Part shown: piece by piece, positions 49,901 through 61,900 of the stretch | How positions within the stretch are numbered: the first letter of the stretch is position 1 | Layout: each line of letters starts with the position of its first letter | Source of the DNA: Schistosoma haematobium | Lineage: Eukaryota > Platyhelminthes > Trematoda > Strigeidida > Schistosomatidae | Direction of reading: 5' to 3' | DNA length: 64,000 nt | NCBI RefSeq assembly: GCF_000699445.3 | Contig: NC_067197.1 | Coordinates: 10,670,152-10,734,151, forward strand | Notes under the pieces: model-generated | Seen by the model: the letters and a program-made list of their open reading frames with translations, nothing else | What the model was told of the DNA's origin: nothing | Database searches by the model: none | Program-made: the position numbers and the translations under genes

Positions 49901-52900
49901 CATTGAGGATTTCTGAATAAATTAAAAACTGGTCGTAACATAGTTTATAATAATTTTATTCTGATAACATAATACCGTTAGCCAGATTTCAGTAACAGTA
50001 AATCTCGATAACCCAAAGTTAACGTTATCTGAATTTGGCCATTTAAATGAGTTAACATTTGCTTCTTTCATAATAATGAGTTTTTCAGTATTAATAAATA
50101 TCAGTCCTGACTGATTTTCATCAATTAATGCGGCTAACATTTTCAGTAATTTGTCGTCTCATGCACTGTATGTTGATGCTAGGATGTTGGAAACAATTGA
50201 TTGAACATTTTATTCTGAATCTAAAGTTCCATATATTTTTGGAAATCAAGTTTAAGTGATATTACTGATTCTATCACTCTAATTCGTTTACTTCCTCAAG
50301 TCGAATTCCTAAAATCACTCATTAAGATGATTGTTAGCTCAATGTTAGTGACTCACTTTTCCAGCCCTAATGAGAAGCTGCAGTTTATGAACTGCTGAAT
50401 AGAATGAAGTAGTTTCCTGATGTTATGCACTTCATTTGTCACCGAATTGACTCCGTTACATAATGAAACTAAATTTCATATGATTTTTTCTAGCTACAAA
50501 ACTATGATGCAGTTATTATAGATGTCTTCATTGTTCTTCCCTTAGTGTCATATGTTTAGTAATCTCGAAACATGACCGAAAGTCGTTTTAAGACGTAAGT
50601 TCAAAAAAACATGTATTGTTTCTTTTTCAGTTTTCTTCTGTGTTTGGCATTTCCAACATATACTACAGATATATTTACTGGTTCAATACAAAACTCTCAT
50701 TTATTAGTTGCATTATGGCAAATTATTCACAATTCATTTATGCTGATTGATAAATTTCACAAAAATGGCAAAAATAATAATAAATCTTCATCATTTGAAG
50801 ATGGTGTTAGATCATTAACTGCAAAATTGAATTGTTCCAATGAAAATGCATTTAATACAGCTAACACAAGTTATAATTTTAGTAGTAATAACACGACAAT
50901 GAAGAGAAGCATAACAAAACTGAATGAACTTGCTCAAAGAGCTTTGGATCACCTACAGTCCAAAAAATACGCAAAAGAAAATAGTGTAAGTTAAATTTAC
51001 ATGTATTTAAGCTAAAAACAATACACCTGTGATGTTCCAAAGAGTCGGCAAACGACTTTACATGTTTGACCGTATGAAAACTGCTTTTTTAGTCAATAAA
51101 TAACGTGCGTAAACTAGCTCATATCTAAGTAATAAAAGGTAATTTCAGCGAAAATACAGAAACAAATCTAACGTCCTAGTCTTGAATATGTTTAGGTAAA
51201 AGATTACTATTCATAATGGGTTTTCTTATATACAAAGTACATATATTTATTGATAAAATTTGATACGAGATTTAGAATACGAACGAGTAGTTTAATTAGT
51301 ATGTATAGTTACAGTATATTATTTATCAGGCTCCAATTAATTTGGCTGGATATTTTAGAGAAATTATCAATATACTATCTATATACTTGTTTTTAGTCCA
51401 GCAGACTTTAACACAAGTTTTAGAGCTTTAACTAACACGGAAGATAAAATTATGATCAATAATTTTGTATCTTATTAGTGTATAAATTCGTTAGTTAGTT
51501 AAAGTTTACAAACTCACTGTGTTTAGAATTATCGAGCAATGCCTTCCAGAACTAAACTCAAGAAGGTGGATCCTAAAAGCAACGGAACACTTTTAGAGAA
51601 CTCCTCGTTAATATACTTTAGTGACGGGACAACAAATTAAGCATTAAAAAACGGGTAAAGTTTTTGTTGTTGAATCAAATAGTAAGTTATCCAAACAAGA
51701 TTTATGGGTATTGAGGACTGAAGATAACAGTTAATACATTGTACCTACTGATCACTTTGATTATTATTGAGTTTCTGTTTTGTCTACATTACGTTCTCGG
51801 TAAAAAGTAGTTTTATATGTTTCAAATGCTCTCATGTTGACTTCCATTTCAGAAGTTTGTAAAAAGTGTCTTAGTAATAGTTGAAGATCACCGATTTATT
51901 CAAAAATGCAACTTCTGATAGATGTTAGACTACTGTTAATATTTGACATAATAGCTAAATAAGACGAGTAAAATATACCAACGTTGTCAGTCTAAAATTT
52001 TGTCTACTGCACATCATAATTTAATATCTGGTTAGCAATAATTTACACTGTATAATATACTTTAACCGTTCAACTTCTCGATCATCAGTATTAAGTTTGT
52101 TTTACTTTTTATTTCAGAGTGATTTGCCAAATATTTCCTACAGTTTCAGCCAACTCAATGGTTAGTTTTAAAGAGATTATAAAAGTTTGTTCTGAAATGC
52201 TTAAGTTTTCTAATAAAAACCACCAGTGTGAGTTTCTGTTGTTTTTTGTTGTTTTCTGAATTGACAAACTGATAATATTGAGTGAATTTTAATCAGTCTA
52301 AGTTATCATATGTATATTCTGTGAGAAGTCCCTAGATACAGCCAGGATATTTTGCCAAATAGATGGAATGTGATAATCAATAGAATTCAGGACAGTCGTT
52401 TAAATTCCTAAATCAGATGTACCTGGATCCCGGTATTGATGTTCATTTCAACACTTAAACTCATCACCGTTCATCTCAAATGCTGAACATATTCATGAAA
52501 TTAATGTATATAGTCACTGATTAAGACTAAAAATATTGTCATCCTAAGGAACCGATTGTTAATTCTGAAACCCTCTACTGAGTGCTTTAGTTTTTATTTT
52601 AAGCACAATGAATCTTCTTTAGTAGCACTTTCTTTTAGCCTATAGTAAATTAACATATACTGCAACGATCATTTCAGTAAATGTAGAATCAAAAACTCAT
52701 CGATGAAATTAAAACGTAAACTTAATTTCGGTATATTATTTCACATTCCTTGATCATGTTTGTTTTCGGTGGACGTTATTTACACCCATGTATAAGTGCA
52801 ATGCTTGACACATAACAACATAATTTTCTTACAAATAAGCTCTATTTCATAACGTCATTCTAAGGAAAGCATATGTTGGTTTGGTAGTGTCAGTCTACGT

Positions 52901-55900
52901 AATCCGTATAAAAGTACAAGAAACGGTTAACTTAAAGAATATTTTAGTAAACGGAATACACTCATTAAGACACTAAATAAGAAAGATTGGTTCAACGAAG
53001 AGTTCTCTTTTTGGCGAATTCATTTTCAAAACTGCACAATCGCAAATATATACTTATTTTTCATGATGATAATTACAAAAAACATTATTCATATCATGAG
53101 CATATTTGAAAAAAACTCGCACTCAAACAAGATTCAAATCACTGAGATTAGTTTTTCTTATTTTCTTGATAAACCATCAATCTAGATTCAACTACTTGCT
53201 TGTAAATATATTCAGATATTTTGTGCTGTTTTGTGAATAATACACAAATATGTTTTATTTCATTACACTAGTCTCACTTTTCTAATTAAAAATACTTATT
53301 AATAGTAATTGATTGACCTGGCACTGACGTCTCATTATATTAGAAATTTTTCACTAAGATTAATAGACACGGCTTAATTACGAGCTAACCTTTCTTATTT
53401 ATTTAAAATGAATAAAGAAACACAATATTTCAGTGCTGATTCATACGTCTAACAATAACGTCACCTTCAGTTGTATCACATATAGGATTAATAAGTCAAT
53501 TTCTATCAGTGATGAAAGCGTAAAATTGGTATTTAGGATAGGATTTGTGGAAGTGCATGATTTATTTAGATGATACTTACTTGCTTGCTAGTCATTATTT
53601 ATTATTTGACCAACAAATATAGCACGTAAATCTCTGTTTAATTACTTAAATAATTTTCTGCTACGTTTTAACAAGGAGTTTAAAGTTGAGATATGCGATT
53701 TGGACAGCCATTTCATTACTGGTCAGTTAGGAGCTCTGAAGATTGTTGAACTTCATTTGAGTCATAAACCGATTTAAGAAAAACCATCATTTAAAGTCTG
53801 GAAGCGCAAGAAAGCCGTTTCGTCCTAGTACGGTACTTCTCAGTAGTGCTCATCCACGACTCCATATGTGGGGATCTAATCCGGGTTCTTCAGTCTCGTA
53901 ATCCCATCTGACTGGTCTCAATCACTGATTGTGCCAGTCTATAAGAAAGGACAAAAGTCCTCTTGTGACAATCACAGAGGAATCAGTTTGACTAATATAG
54001 TGTCTAAAATATTAGCTTCAATAATACTTCGACGCCTAACTAAAGCTCGTGAAGAGCAGATTAGAGAAAACCAGGCTGGTTTTCGACCTGGACGTAATTG
54101 TATAGACCACATATTCACACTACGTCAGGTTCTAGAACACAGACACACATTCAGACGCCCCACAATGGTAGTATTTCTCGACCTTAAGACGGCATTCGAC
54201 TATGTTGATCGTAAGATTCTATGGCAATGTTTGTCACTGAAAGGAGTACCAAAGAAGTACATTAACCTTATGAAGGCTCTTTACTCGAACACAACTGGTC
54301 GAGTGAGAGCTTATGGCGAACTGTCATCAGAATTGATTACCTCAAGTGGTGTTCGTCAGGGCTGTCCACTTCAGGATTGGGTTGCATCGACACCCGAACT
54401 AGTGATAGGGAGTGAAGTAGTTGAGTGTGTCGACCGCTTCACTTATCTTGGAAGTCTCATCAGCCCTTGTGGTTTGGTGTGTGACGAAATCTCAGCACGG
54501 ATACAGAAGGCTCGACTAGCTTTTGCCAACTTGCGTCATTTATGGCGTAGGCGAGATATCCGTCTATCAACCAAAGGACGTGTTTACTGCGCAGCAGTTC
54601 GTTCCGTCCTACTTTATGGCAGTGAAACATAGCCGGTAATAGTAGAGGATATCCATAGGTTACTAGTATTCGATCGTAGGTGTCTTCGAAACATTGTTCG
54701 CATATCATGGGACCATCGAGTAAGTAACACAGTTGTTAGGAAACGGCTACTAGGTAATTGTTGGGGACGATAGATCCCCAAACTCATATTTTAAATTTTA
54801 TCGCATCGATCAACTTATTGATTAAATGTTTAAATATTTGTATTGGGGTCAATTGATGAACTGATCGATTAAATGTTTGAATAGCAGTCAGTTGATGAAC
54901 CTATCAATTAGATGTGCAAATAGGTCAATTGATGAACTATCGATTAAATGTGCAAATAGGTCAATTAATGAACTCATTGATTAGTGTTTAAAAATGTTCT
55001 ATGACAATATCGATTGTAAATATTTGTATAAATACGCTTGTTTGCTGCTCGCTTGATTGCTTGCTTGCTCGCTCGCTTCTGGCTGTTGCAGAATATATTT
55101 TCCATACCAAGCCTGGACTTCTTCTTCTAGATAGCGGGGCTGGGACGCGTCAATAGTTAGATCACTGGTCTTGGTAACTGAGTACTGTTCTCGTTCGCAG
55201 TTTAAGTGAACTCGTGAAGTTTCAAACATAACAGTAATGATGGCAAATCAATTGGTGAAGTAGTGAAACTTCATCAGTTGAGATGGCTGGGACACGTGTT
55301 ACGTATGCCCAACGACCGACTACCTCGACGTGCGATGTTCAGTGGTATAGGAGTAGGTTGGAAGAAAGGTAGGGGCGGCCAAACCAAAACATGGCACAAG
55401 TCCATGAAGTCACTGACAAGTGGACTGAGTCGTGTTGGTAGGTGTAGACTACCTGGTTGGGGACCGCGAGATGATAGCAACCGACGGTTAGAGACCCTGA
55501 ATGACATGGCTCAAAATCGTTTGCAATGGCGCAGGTGCATCCACTCTCTGTATTCTCCCAAATTCTAATCTTCTGAATTCTTCATGTCCCTTTCTTTTTT
55601 CTCTTTCCAAATTTATTTCACTGTACTATACTCTTTAAATAACATCTCCAAACCCTAATCTCCCCGATTACTGCTTATACTCTTATTACCTCTACCACTA
55701 CGGGATTTGAATCGACAACTACATCTCTGTGCTAATGTGGTATGGCAACTCGAACTGATGTACGTACGTACGAAGTTCCACGTTGTTACTGACTGACTGA
55801 CTCTTCAGTCTCGCGCGCGAATACTTGACCTCTAGATCAGTGAACCGGCATCTAGCGGTACTAACAACTAACTTCAATTAGTCCACAACATCGCGCGACT

Positions 55901-58900
55901 ATCTTTCATTGTCTTCGATGAGTATATGCCTCAAACCCAACACAGATTAGCTCCACTGGTCACGGCTTCTCACTAGAACGCCGGAAATTTCCTCTCGAGG
56001 CTAGTCTTTGGTGAACACATGTTAAATGTCATTGAGGGAGGTCTAACACAGATAGGTTCACGATTTAAATAAAATTTGATTATTTATTTTTCCTGCCATC
56101 GAAAATGTTTTAAATTCGAAGGAAATAAATTATTTTTGGAAATTTTATGTCATTTTATTAACATTCATTTTTCCGTAACTTTTAGTTTCATCAATTTACT
56201 TTTACAGACTTATCAGGTGAAAATAATTTAGAATCGCTTGTATGGATTATTGGTGAACTGATATATTATTTGGGTAACGAATTAATATCTGTTCAAATTT
56301 TGTCAAAATTAGCTGCATGTTTTATAGACGTAAGTAGTCTTATTTTGTGTTGCTGATGTTTACCAAATGTAATAATGTTACAGGTCGGCAATATATGAGA
56401 CAAATCTACATAAGAATTGAGTGAAAAGAAGCAAATGTCATATCTGCCTTTCTTATTGAATACTATGATCTTGTATACATAGTCGATTCTACTTATGATA
56501 AAGATAAACCTTCTAAGATTACCAATTATTTAGCTCTAATTAATGGAAACTATCTCAATACAGTCTATTAAATTAAACAATGATTTATTGTTTTAAGTAA
56601 CTAATTTTTCACAAAGCGAATCTCCAGACCGAATATTGAAAAAACCCATAAAATTGTTGTTGTATATATAAACCGATGAAACTAAAATTGATGGCTCAGC
56701 AGTAATTCATTGTTCAAAAAAAAACCTTTATCATTCTGATCCCAATCCCACTATATGGTGATAAATTCCAAATTATGACCAAAAAAATTGTCCAATGCAT
56801 CCTGGTTTTCAGTAAGTTTTTTTCATGGACTGTCATTAACTGTTATCCTGGAATTCACATGTGTTATTTTTATCTTACTTACTTACTTACTTACTTGTTA
56901 GCTTTTTTTAGCAAGTTAGTTTTCTACGGGATGGGGTCGCTAACCCTATGTCCAACCCTCCTCCTTTACCCGGGCTTGAGACCGGCAGTAGCCTCAGAGG
57001 GGTTCTAGGCGGAGAAAACAATATAAATAAGGTGACATCTATGGTTTAAGTTAAATGTACTTGAATAAAAAGAGAAGAAAATATCGTATCAGAATAACAT
57101 GAATTCATTTCTATAAATTATGTACATTTATTTCATTTTAATAATTATTATTATGGTTGTAAGCAATTGAATACCCATTATTATACTACAATATTTATTC
57201 TTTTCCACGCGTATACAGCCTCTTCCAAGGAAGTCCTACTCACTGCCTTCTCGTGGCGGGGGTGTTGTTAACGAAAATGAGAGGACGAAAAGCGGATGTC
57301 CGGCGCTTTAACCGGATCCCAAACCAATGGTGTAGATGGGCTTCAGTATCCTGCGGGAACAAATGGCATATGAACCAATCGTTAGTCACTGGCTACCATG
57401 GGACTACATCTCCTCACGATGCTCCACTGCCTTGTGGGTTAGACCTTTAGGTCAAAGGCTCCGGGTGTGGCCCCCTAAGAAAACCACCTGCTTCGGTCTG
57501 GGCACCCGGACAGTATCACAGCCCACACACACAAATATGGTGTGGCGCATATATATTTGGTGCCCTCTTGTACCAATATTTATGTGTTCAAATAAAATAA
57601 AAAGTTTATAAATAGGAAAAATTATGTGGAATTTAAAGTAATTATTCTACTGTTAATTTGTGAAACAAGTTGTTTACTACTTAAGTTAATTTTATGAATC
57701 GTTGGAGTTTTGAGACTTTTGATTCATATCTTAATGGAGTGATTTTATTCTTGAAAAAAATCATTATATGAGATTTTTGTAGTGAAAGTCATTCTGTACT
57801 GGAATAAAATTGATCAAACTTAAACATCATTCTTCTGTAAAATTATCATTTAGACTACAATTATACTTTTTTTTCTTTCACAGCGTAAAACTCTCTGTAA
57901 GGCAGATATTTTACAGTTGAGCCACCTAGGATTAAGTGTTGTGAATAAACTTCGTTACTTAAGAAATGAAGTGAATGAATCAATTGACGATCATTTTATG
58001 TTATATCAATCTATCATTTATGAAACTGAAATGATGATAACAGAATGGCTAAAAGAATCATCTATGCTAACATTATGTAATACAGATGAAGCCAGATTCA
58101 TGGAACATAGGATTTCTACAGCTTTAGGTATGTGTTTCCTATAATATCACTTTAATGGTATTTAATTATTATTTTAATAAAATACACTCACTGACCTTCA
58201 GATATACCTATAACAAGAAAGTTATATTATTTTAATGCTTGTTAGTTACATTATTTCTTAAATATCCCATTGACATTAACTTAAGACGTTAACTTTAATT
58301 TTATGTTAAATAAGTGTATTGTTTATCATTCAGTTGGTAACAGTTTGTTATTATTCATTGTCATTCTATTATAACTTACAAGTTAACCCCCTACTCGATT
58401 TTCTATGATTTCATCTTCAATACCAGATAATTAAAATAACCCATAGTGTCATTGAATAAGAAAATGAGAATTCAGCGAAGAAAATTTTCTTTTCGATGAA
58501 ATCATTAACTTAAGCTTTACATTTGTATATATAGTTGTATATATACTAATCAGTCATGACTATAATATTAAATATATTGTTTCCACTTGTTTTGTTTCGG
58601 ACTAACCTTTATAGATTAAGGTATGTAATAACATTTTTGAATATAATATTCCTATTATAGATTTAGGCCGTTTGTAGCTTATGAGAAGTCTTGAGATGAA
58701 ATGAATTTATTTTATTCTGCACGTATCATTCTTGCTTTATTTAAAAAGAAAACTAGGAAAGTAACAAAGCATACTATTTGATTTATTAATTGATAGATTT
58801 AATTAACTATAGTGAATTTGAGTATATAATGAATTTTTACCATTATTAATATGTAGCTTTTTTGCTTGAAACAGACAGTCTGATGAATCAATAATAACAA

Positions 58901-61900
58901 AATAGAACTCAATAGCTCCTGTAGATTTATCTAGTTATATTTAGCATACTGTCACATTAAAGCGGCAACTGTTTCAAAAGCATTAATCTGGAGGATCATG
59001 TTCAGCAACAGAATAAATTAAATTGAATTCCGTCTTACTGATAAACATTTTAAGTTAGAAATCTTTCGTTTTGGGTACTTAGTTTGACAGTCATGACTCA
59101 GGACGGATTTAATACAAGTTACACTTAATCTGACACAATGAGACAATATTTATACTTACACAAAAGCGTGTGTTGTGAAGTTTCTTCATGTAGCCATGCG
59201 GCTGTGATTAATAAATACTATAATATGAATTATATGTAAATAATCTCTTATTTTCTGAGGAGTTATTATTTTTACTTTTGGAAAGAGGTTGTACAATATA
59301 TTCTACATTTCATCTCAATATTTTGACGTTTATGGACTTTATTTTTGAACGGTATTTGAGTTCTTAAGCAGTGGTTTGATAGTGTTTAGCAATGGAATGC
59401 ATGTCGTGAACTCCGTTCTATTCAGAACGCATCAGCTGGATGTGTTTTCACTCCAGTTTTGATATTTACTTCGAGACCCGAACACAGTATATTTCGCTTC
59501 ATTTTAATGTTTGCGTAAAGCGGTACCTAAGATACATATGTTATTGTAAGATGAAAAGTGTCAAACGAAGTTTGGAACAGCTAAAATGCACTACAAAAGA
59601 TTAAATAAAGTTAGACAGAACCGATGTGAATAATATGAAACAATATTAAGAAATTAATTTATGATTGAGATAAATTTGCAGTCTGTCATTGTCTAATATG
59701 TGTTACATTCCAGTAATTAACATGGACCGAATAGAATAGGTTATCATTTCTAATAGATGTTTTTCATATTGGTAACCTTCAATCTCGTACATAATTAGTG
59801 CTTAATTAGTGAAATAAGAGACTAAAATCTTTGCAACATTTGTACAATAAAACTGAAAAGCATCTGAACTAAGGGATTACACAGACAATACAGCAATTGG
59901 GATAACTGAACTTTTTAATAAACCTGGTCAGTAATGATAACCTATGAATCTTAAGGTCTACTATATGATGATCGACTTGTGAAGAAATTCATTTCATGAA
60001 CTGGAATCTTTAAAGACCCCATTTGTGAATTCACTTTTTGAAGTTATTTTAGAAGAACATCTGTCAACCACAAAGTACATAGTTACTTATAAGAAGGCTC
60101 TAGAATGGTTCAAGTATTTTTGGACAAAAACCTTTATGTCAAAAATTCCCTATGTTTGTAATATTTTAATGAGAGCAGTTGGTGGGACAATGTAAGTTAT
60201 CCAATGGATGTGAAATGCCTCTGAATTTAACTCTACAAAAGAACCCAGTGACTTATGAAGTAAGCTAATAAAGTTAATTTTTGTGTACATGATTCTTGCA
60301 AAGATAAGAACGTGTCGATAGATTATCTGTCTAATTTTCAATAGTCTTTCTGTTTATAATATCCAATAAGTTTTCACATGTTTAACCTTTTCTAAGAACT
60401 GATTTCTTACTAAACGTTCTAAAGTGTTACTTTTTATATCCCCTAAAACATAAAAATGCATATTATTTTACAGCTTATATTAAAATGTATCGACTAGAAT
60501 CTGTTATTGGATTGACAGAAAGTGGTAATGAACAATTAAATTTATTTGAATATCAAATTTGTCAAACAATACAAGAGACTAAACAATACAATTCTCAATC
60601 AATAGATAGAACATTATTAGCTATAAGTATGTATCTTTTAGCTAAAATAAGGTAAGCTAATAAACGATTTGTTTATTGAAATAGTTTTGGAATTGTAATA
60701 AAACTTGTAAGCATATAAGATCAATTGATTATTGAATGAATGATTTATTATTCTGCTTAAAGGTGTAATTTATGATATTGTTTTGTGAACACATCGAATA
60801 TTTTGTATGGTTATCTGAGTTTAGTTTTAGTAGAAGTCATCACAAAGCTACATTAATAGATGATTTTCTTAGTTTTTGTTTTTAATGATAGAAATTACGA
60901 TTGAATGAAAGATAAATACTTCATTAATTTTTTGATTGAGACCATGAACCAGTTGATGTTAGACCACCATTGTAAACCTGGAAGCACTGGATGGCCGTTT
61001 CGTCAGATTGTGGAACTCCTCAACAGTGCACATCCACGATCCCGCTCTCGGGATTCGAACCTAGGGCCTTTAGTCTCGTGTGCGAACGCTTAACCTCTAG
61101 ACCATTGAGCCGGCATTCAGTGGTGTTAATGTCTAACTTCAACCAATCCACGCAATTGCGCGACAATCTTCTATTGTACTGAGGTAGATACCTGTCTCTA
61201 CCCGACACGCATTAGCTCCACTGGTTACAGCTTCTCATTAGAACTCCGAGAATTCCCTCGCGAAGCTAGTCACTGGTGAGCACATGGTAATTATCGGTAA
61301 TTAATTGAAGTGTTTGAATCAGTATAGTTCATATTTCATATATTAAGCTCTACTGGTATTACACCTAGGCCATAATATTTCTTTATACACTGTCTATTGT
61401 GAAATTTTGAGAATAATAGATGCTTGTATTTTAACTTTAATTAGTATATATTAAACAACCAGTTAATAAAAATCTTTCATACAGCCTAACCCAATATTTA
61501 ATTTTTAGTTTCCTCGAAGAGTGGTCTATAACCTACTTCAATATAATCTCTTAGCTTCTTTTGGATCATGTTATTAGTAAATACCTTATATGTCTCATGT
61601 CAACTAAATTTATCGTCCTGAAGTTAAGTTTACTTCAATGGTTAAAATACTTCTTGACTTTTTAACATTTCTAAATATACAAGCTACTACTTCACCATTG
61701 AAATTAAAGCAATTATCTGTAATTTCTCTCAACCACTAGTTGGTGAAATCCAAATACGTTTAATTTTTAAAAATTTAAAAACACTAAACGGACTACAAAA
61801 TCATATTTATTACTAATTGTCCAATATTATTGTATAAATTTTCAGATTTGAAATTCAGATTTAAAATAAATAAAAATGTTTATCAATCAAATAACTAGAT

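Larger units (their letters stand above)
48838..53754 (+). other. NTPase gene introns around exons 11 and 12
   Basis: Apart from exons 11 and 12, long AT-rich introns with no repeat that I could place. Confidence 0.5.
54759..55233 (+). mobile_element. solo LTR, 475 bp, with 5-bp target duplication
   Basis: Starts TGTTGGGG and ends ACATAACA, giving TG...CA termini and a TGTT/AACA inverted pair, and is flanked by GTAAT at 54754-54758 and 55234-55238. Removing it and one GTAAT restores the A1-like sequence. No internal gag-pol is present. The strand is inferred from the TATAAATA box at 55027-55034. The 5-bp duplication fits Gypsy/BEL-type elements; the family is not identified. Confidence 0.88.
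53931..55568 (+). pseudogene. A2 reverse transcriptase remnant lacking the YADD box
   Basis: Reads [53 protein letters not shown] and [10 protein letters not shown], then passes by in-frame deletion straight to [16 protein letters not shown]. The catalytic YADD region present in A1 is therefore gone. A stop follows LLYGSET at 54,630. After the LTR the C-terminal domain [20 protein letters not shown] to SLYSPKF is intact and ends at 55566-55568. Confidence 0.88.
53899..55801 (+). mobile_element. RTE-like element A2, 5'-truncated, inserted in a SINE
   Basis: Flanked by a perfect 12-bp duplication tcttcagtctcg (53887-53898 and 55802-55813), with a TGAC-repeat tail. It starts inside the RT and ends with a 3' UTR nearly identical to that of A1. 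An LTR interrupts it at 54,759-55,233. Confidence 0.88.

Noticed and set aside
54808..54994. Regularly spaced repeats that could suggest a CRISPR-like array
   Set aside because: Head-to-tail degenerate units without unique spacers, inside an LTR of an animal genome.
54999..55229. 76-codon minus-strand frame in the LTR
   Set aside because: It lies wholly inside the solo LTR and is made of repeat-derived residues; LTRs do not normally code.
61040..61115. tRNA-like sequence with A and B boxes
   Set aside because: It is the head of a tRNA-derived SINE: it continues into the SINE body, and I could not form a clean cloverleaf with an acceptor stem.
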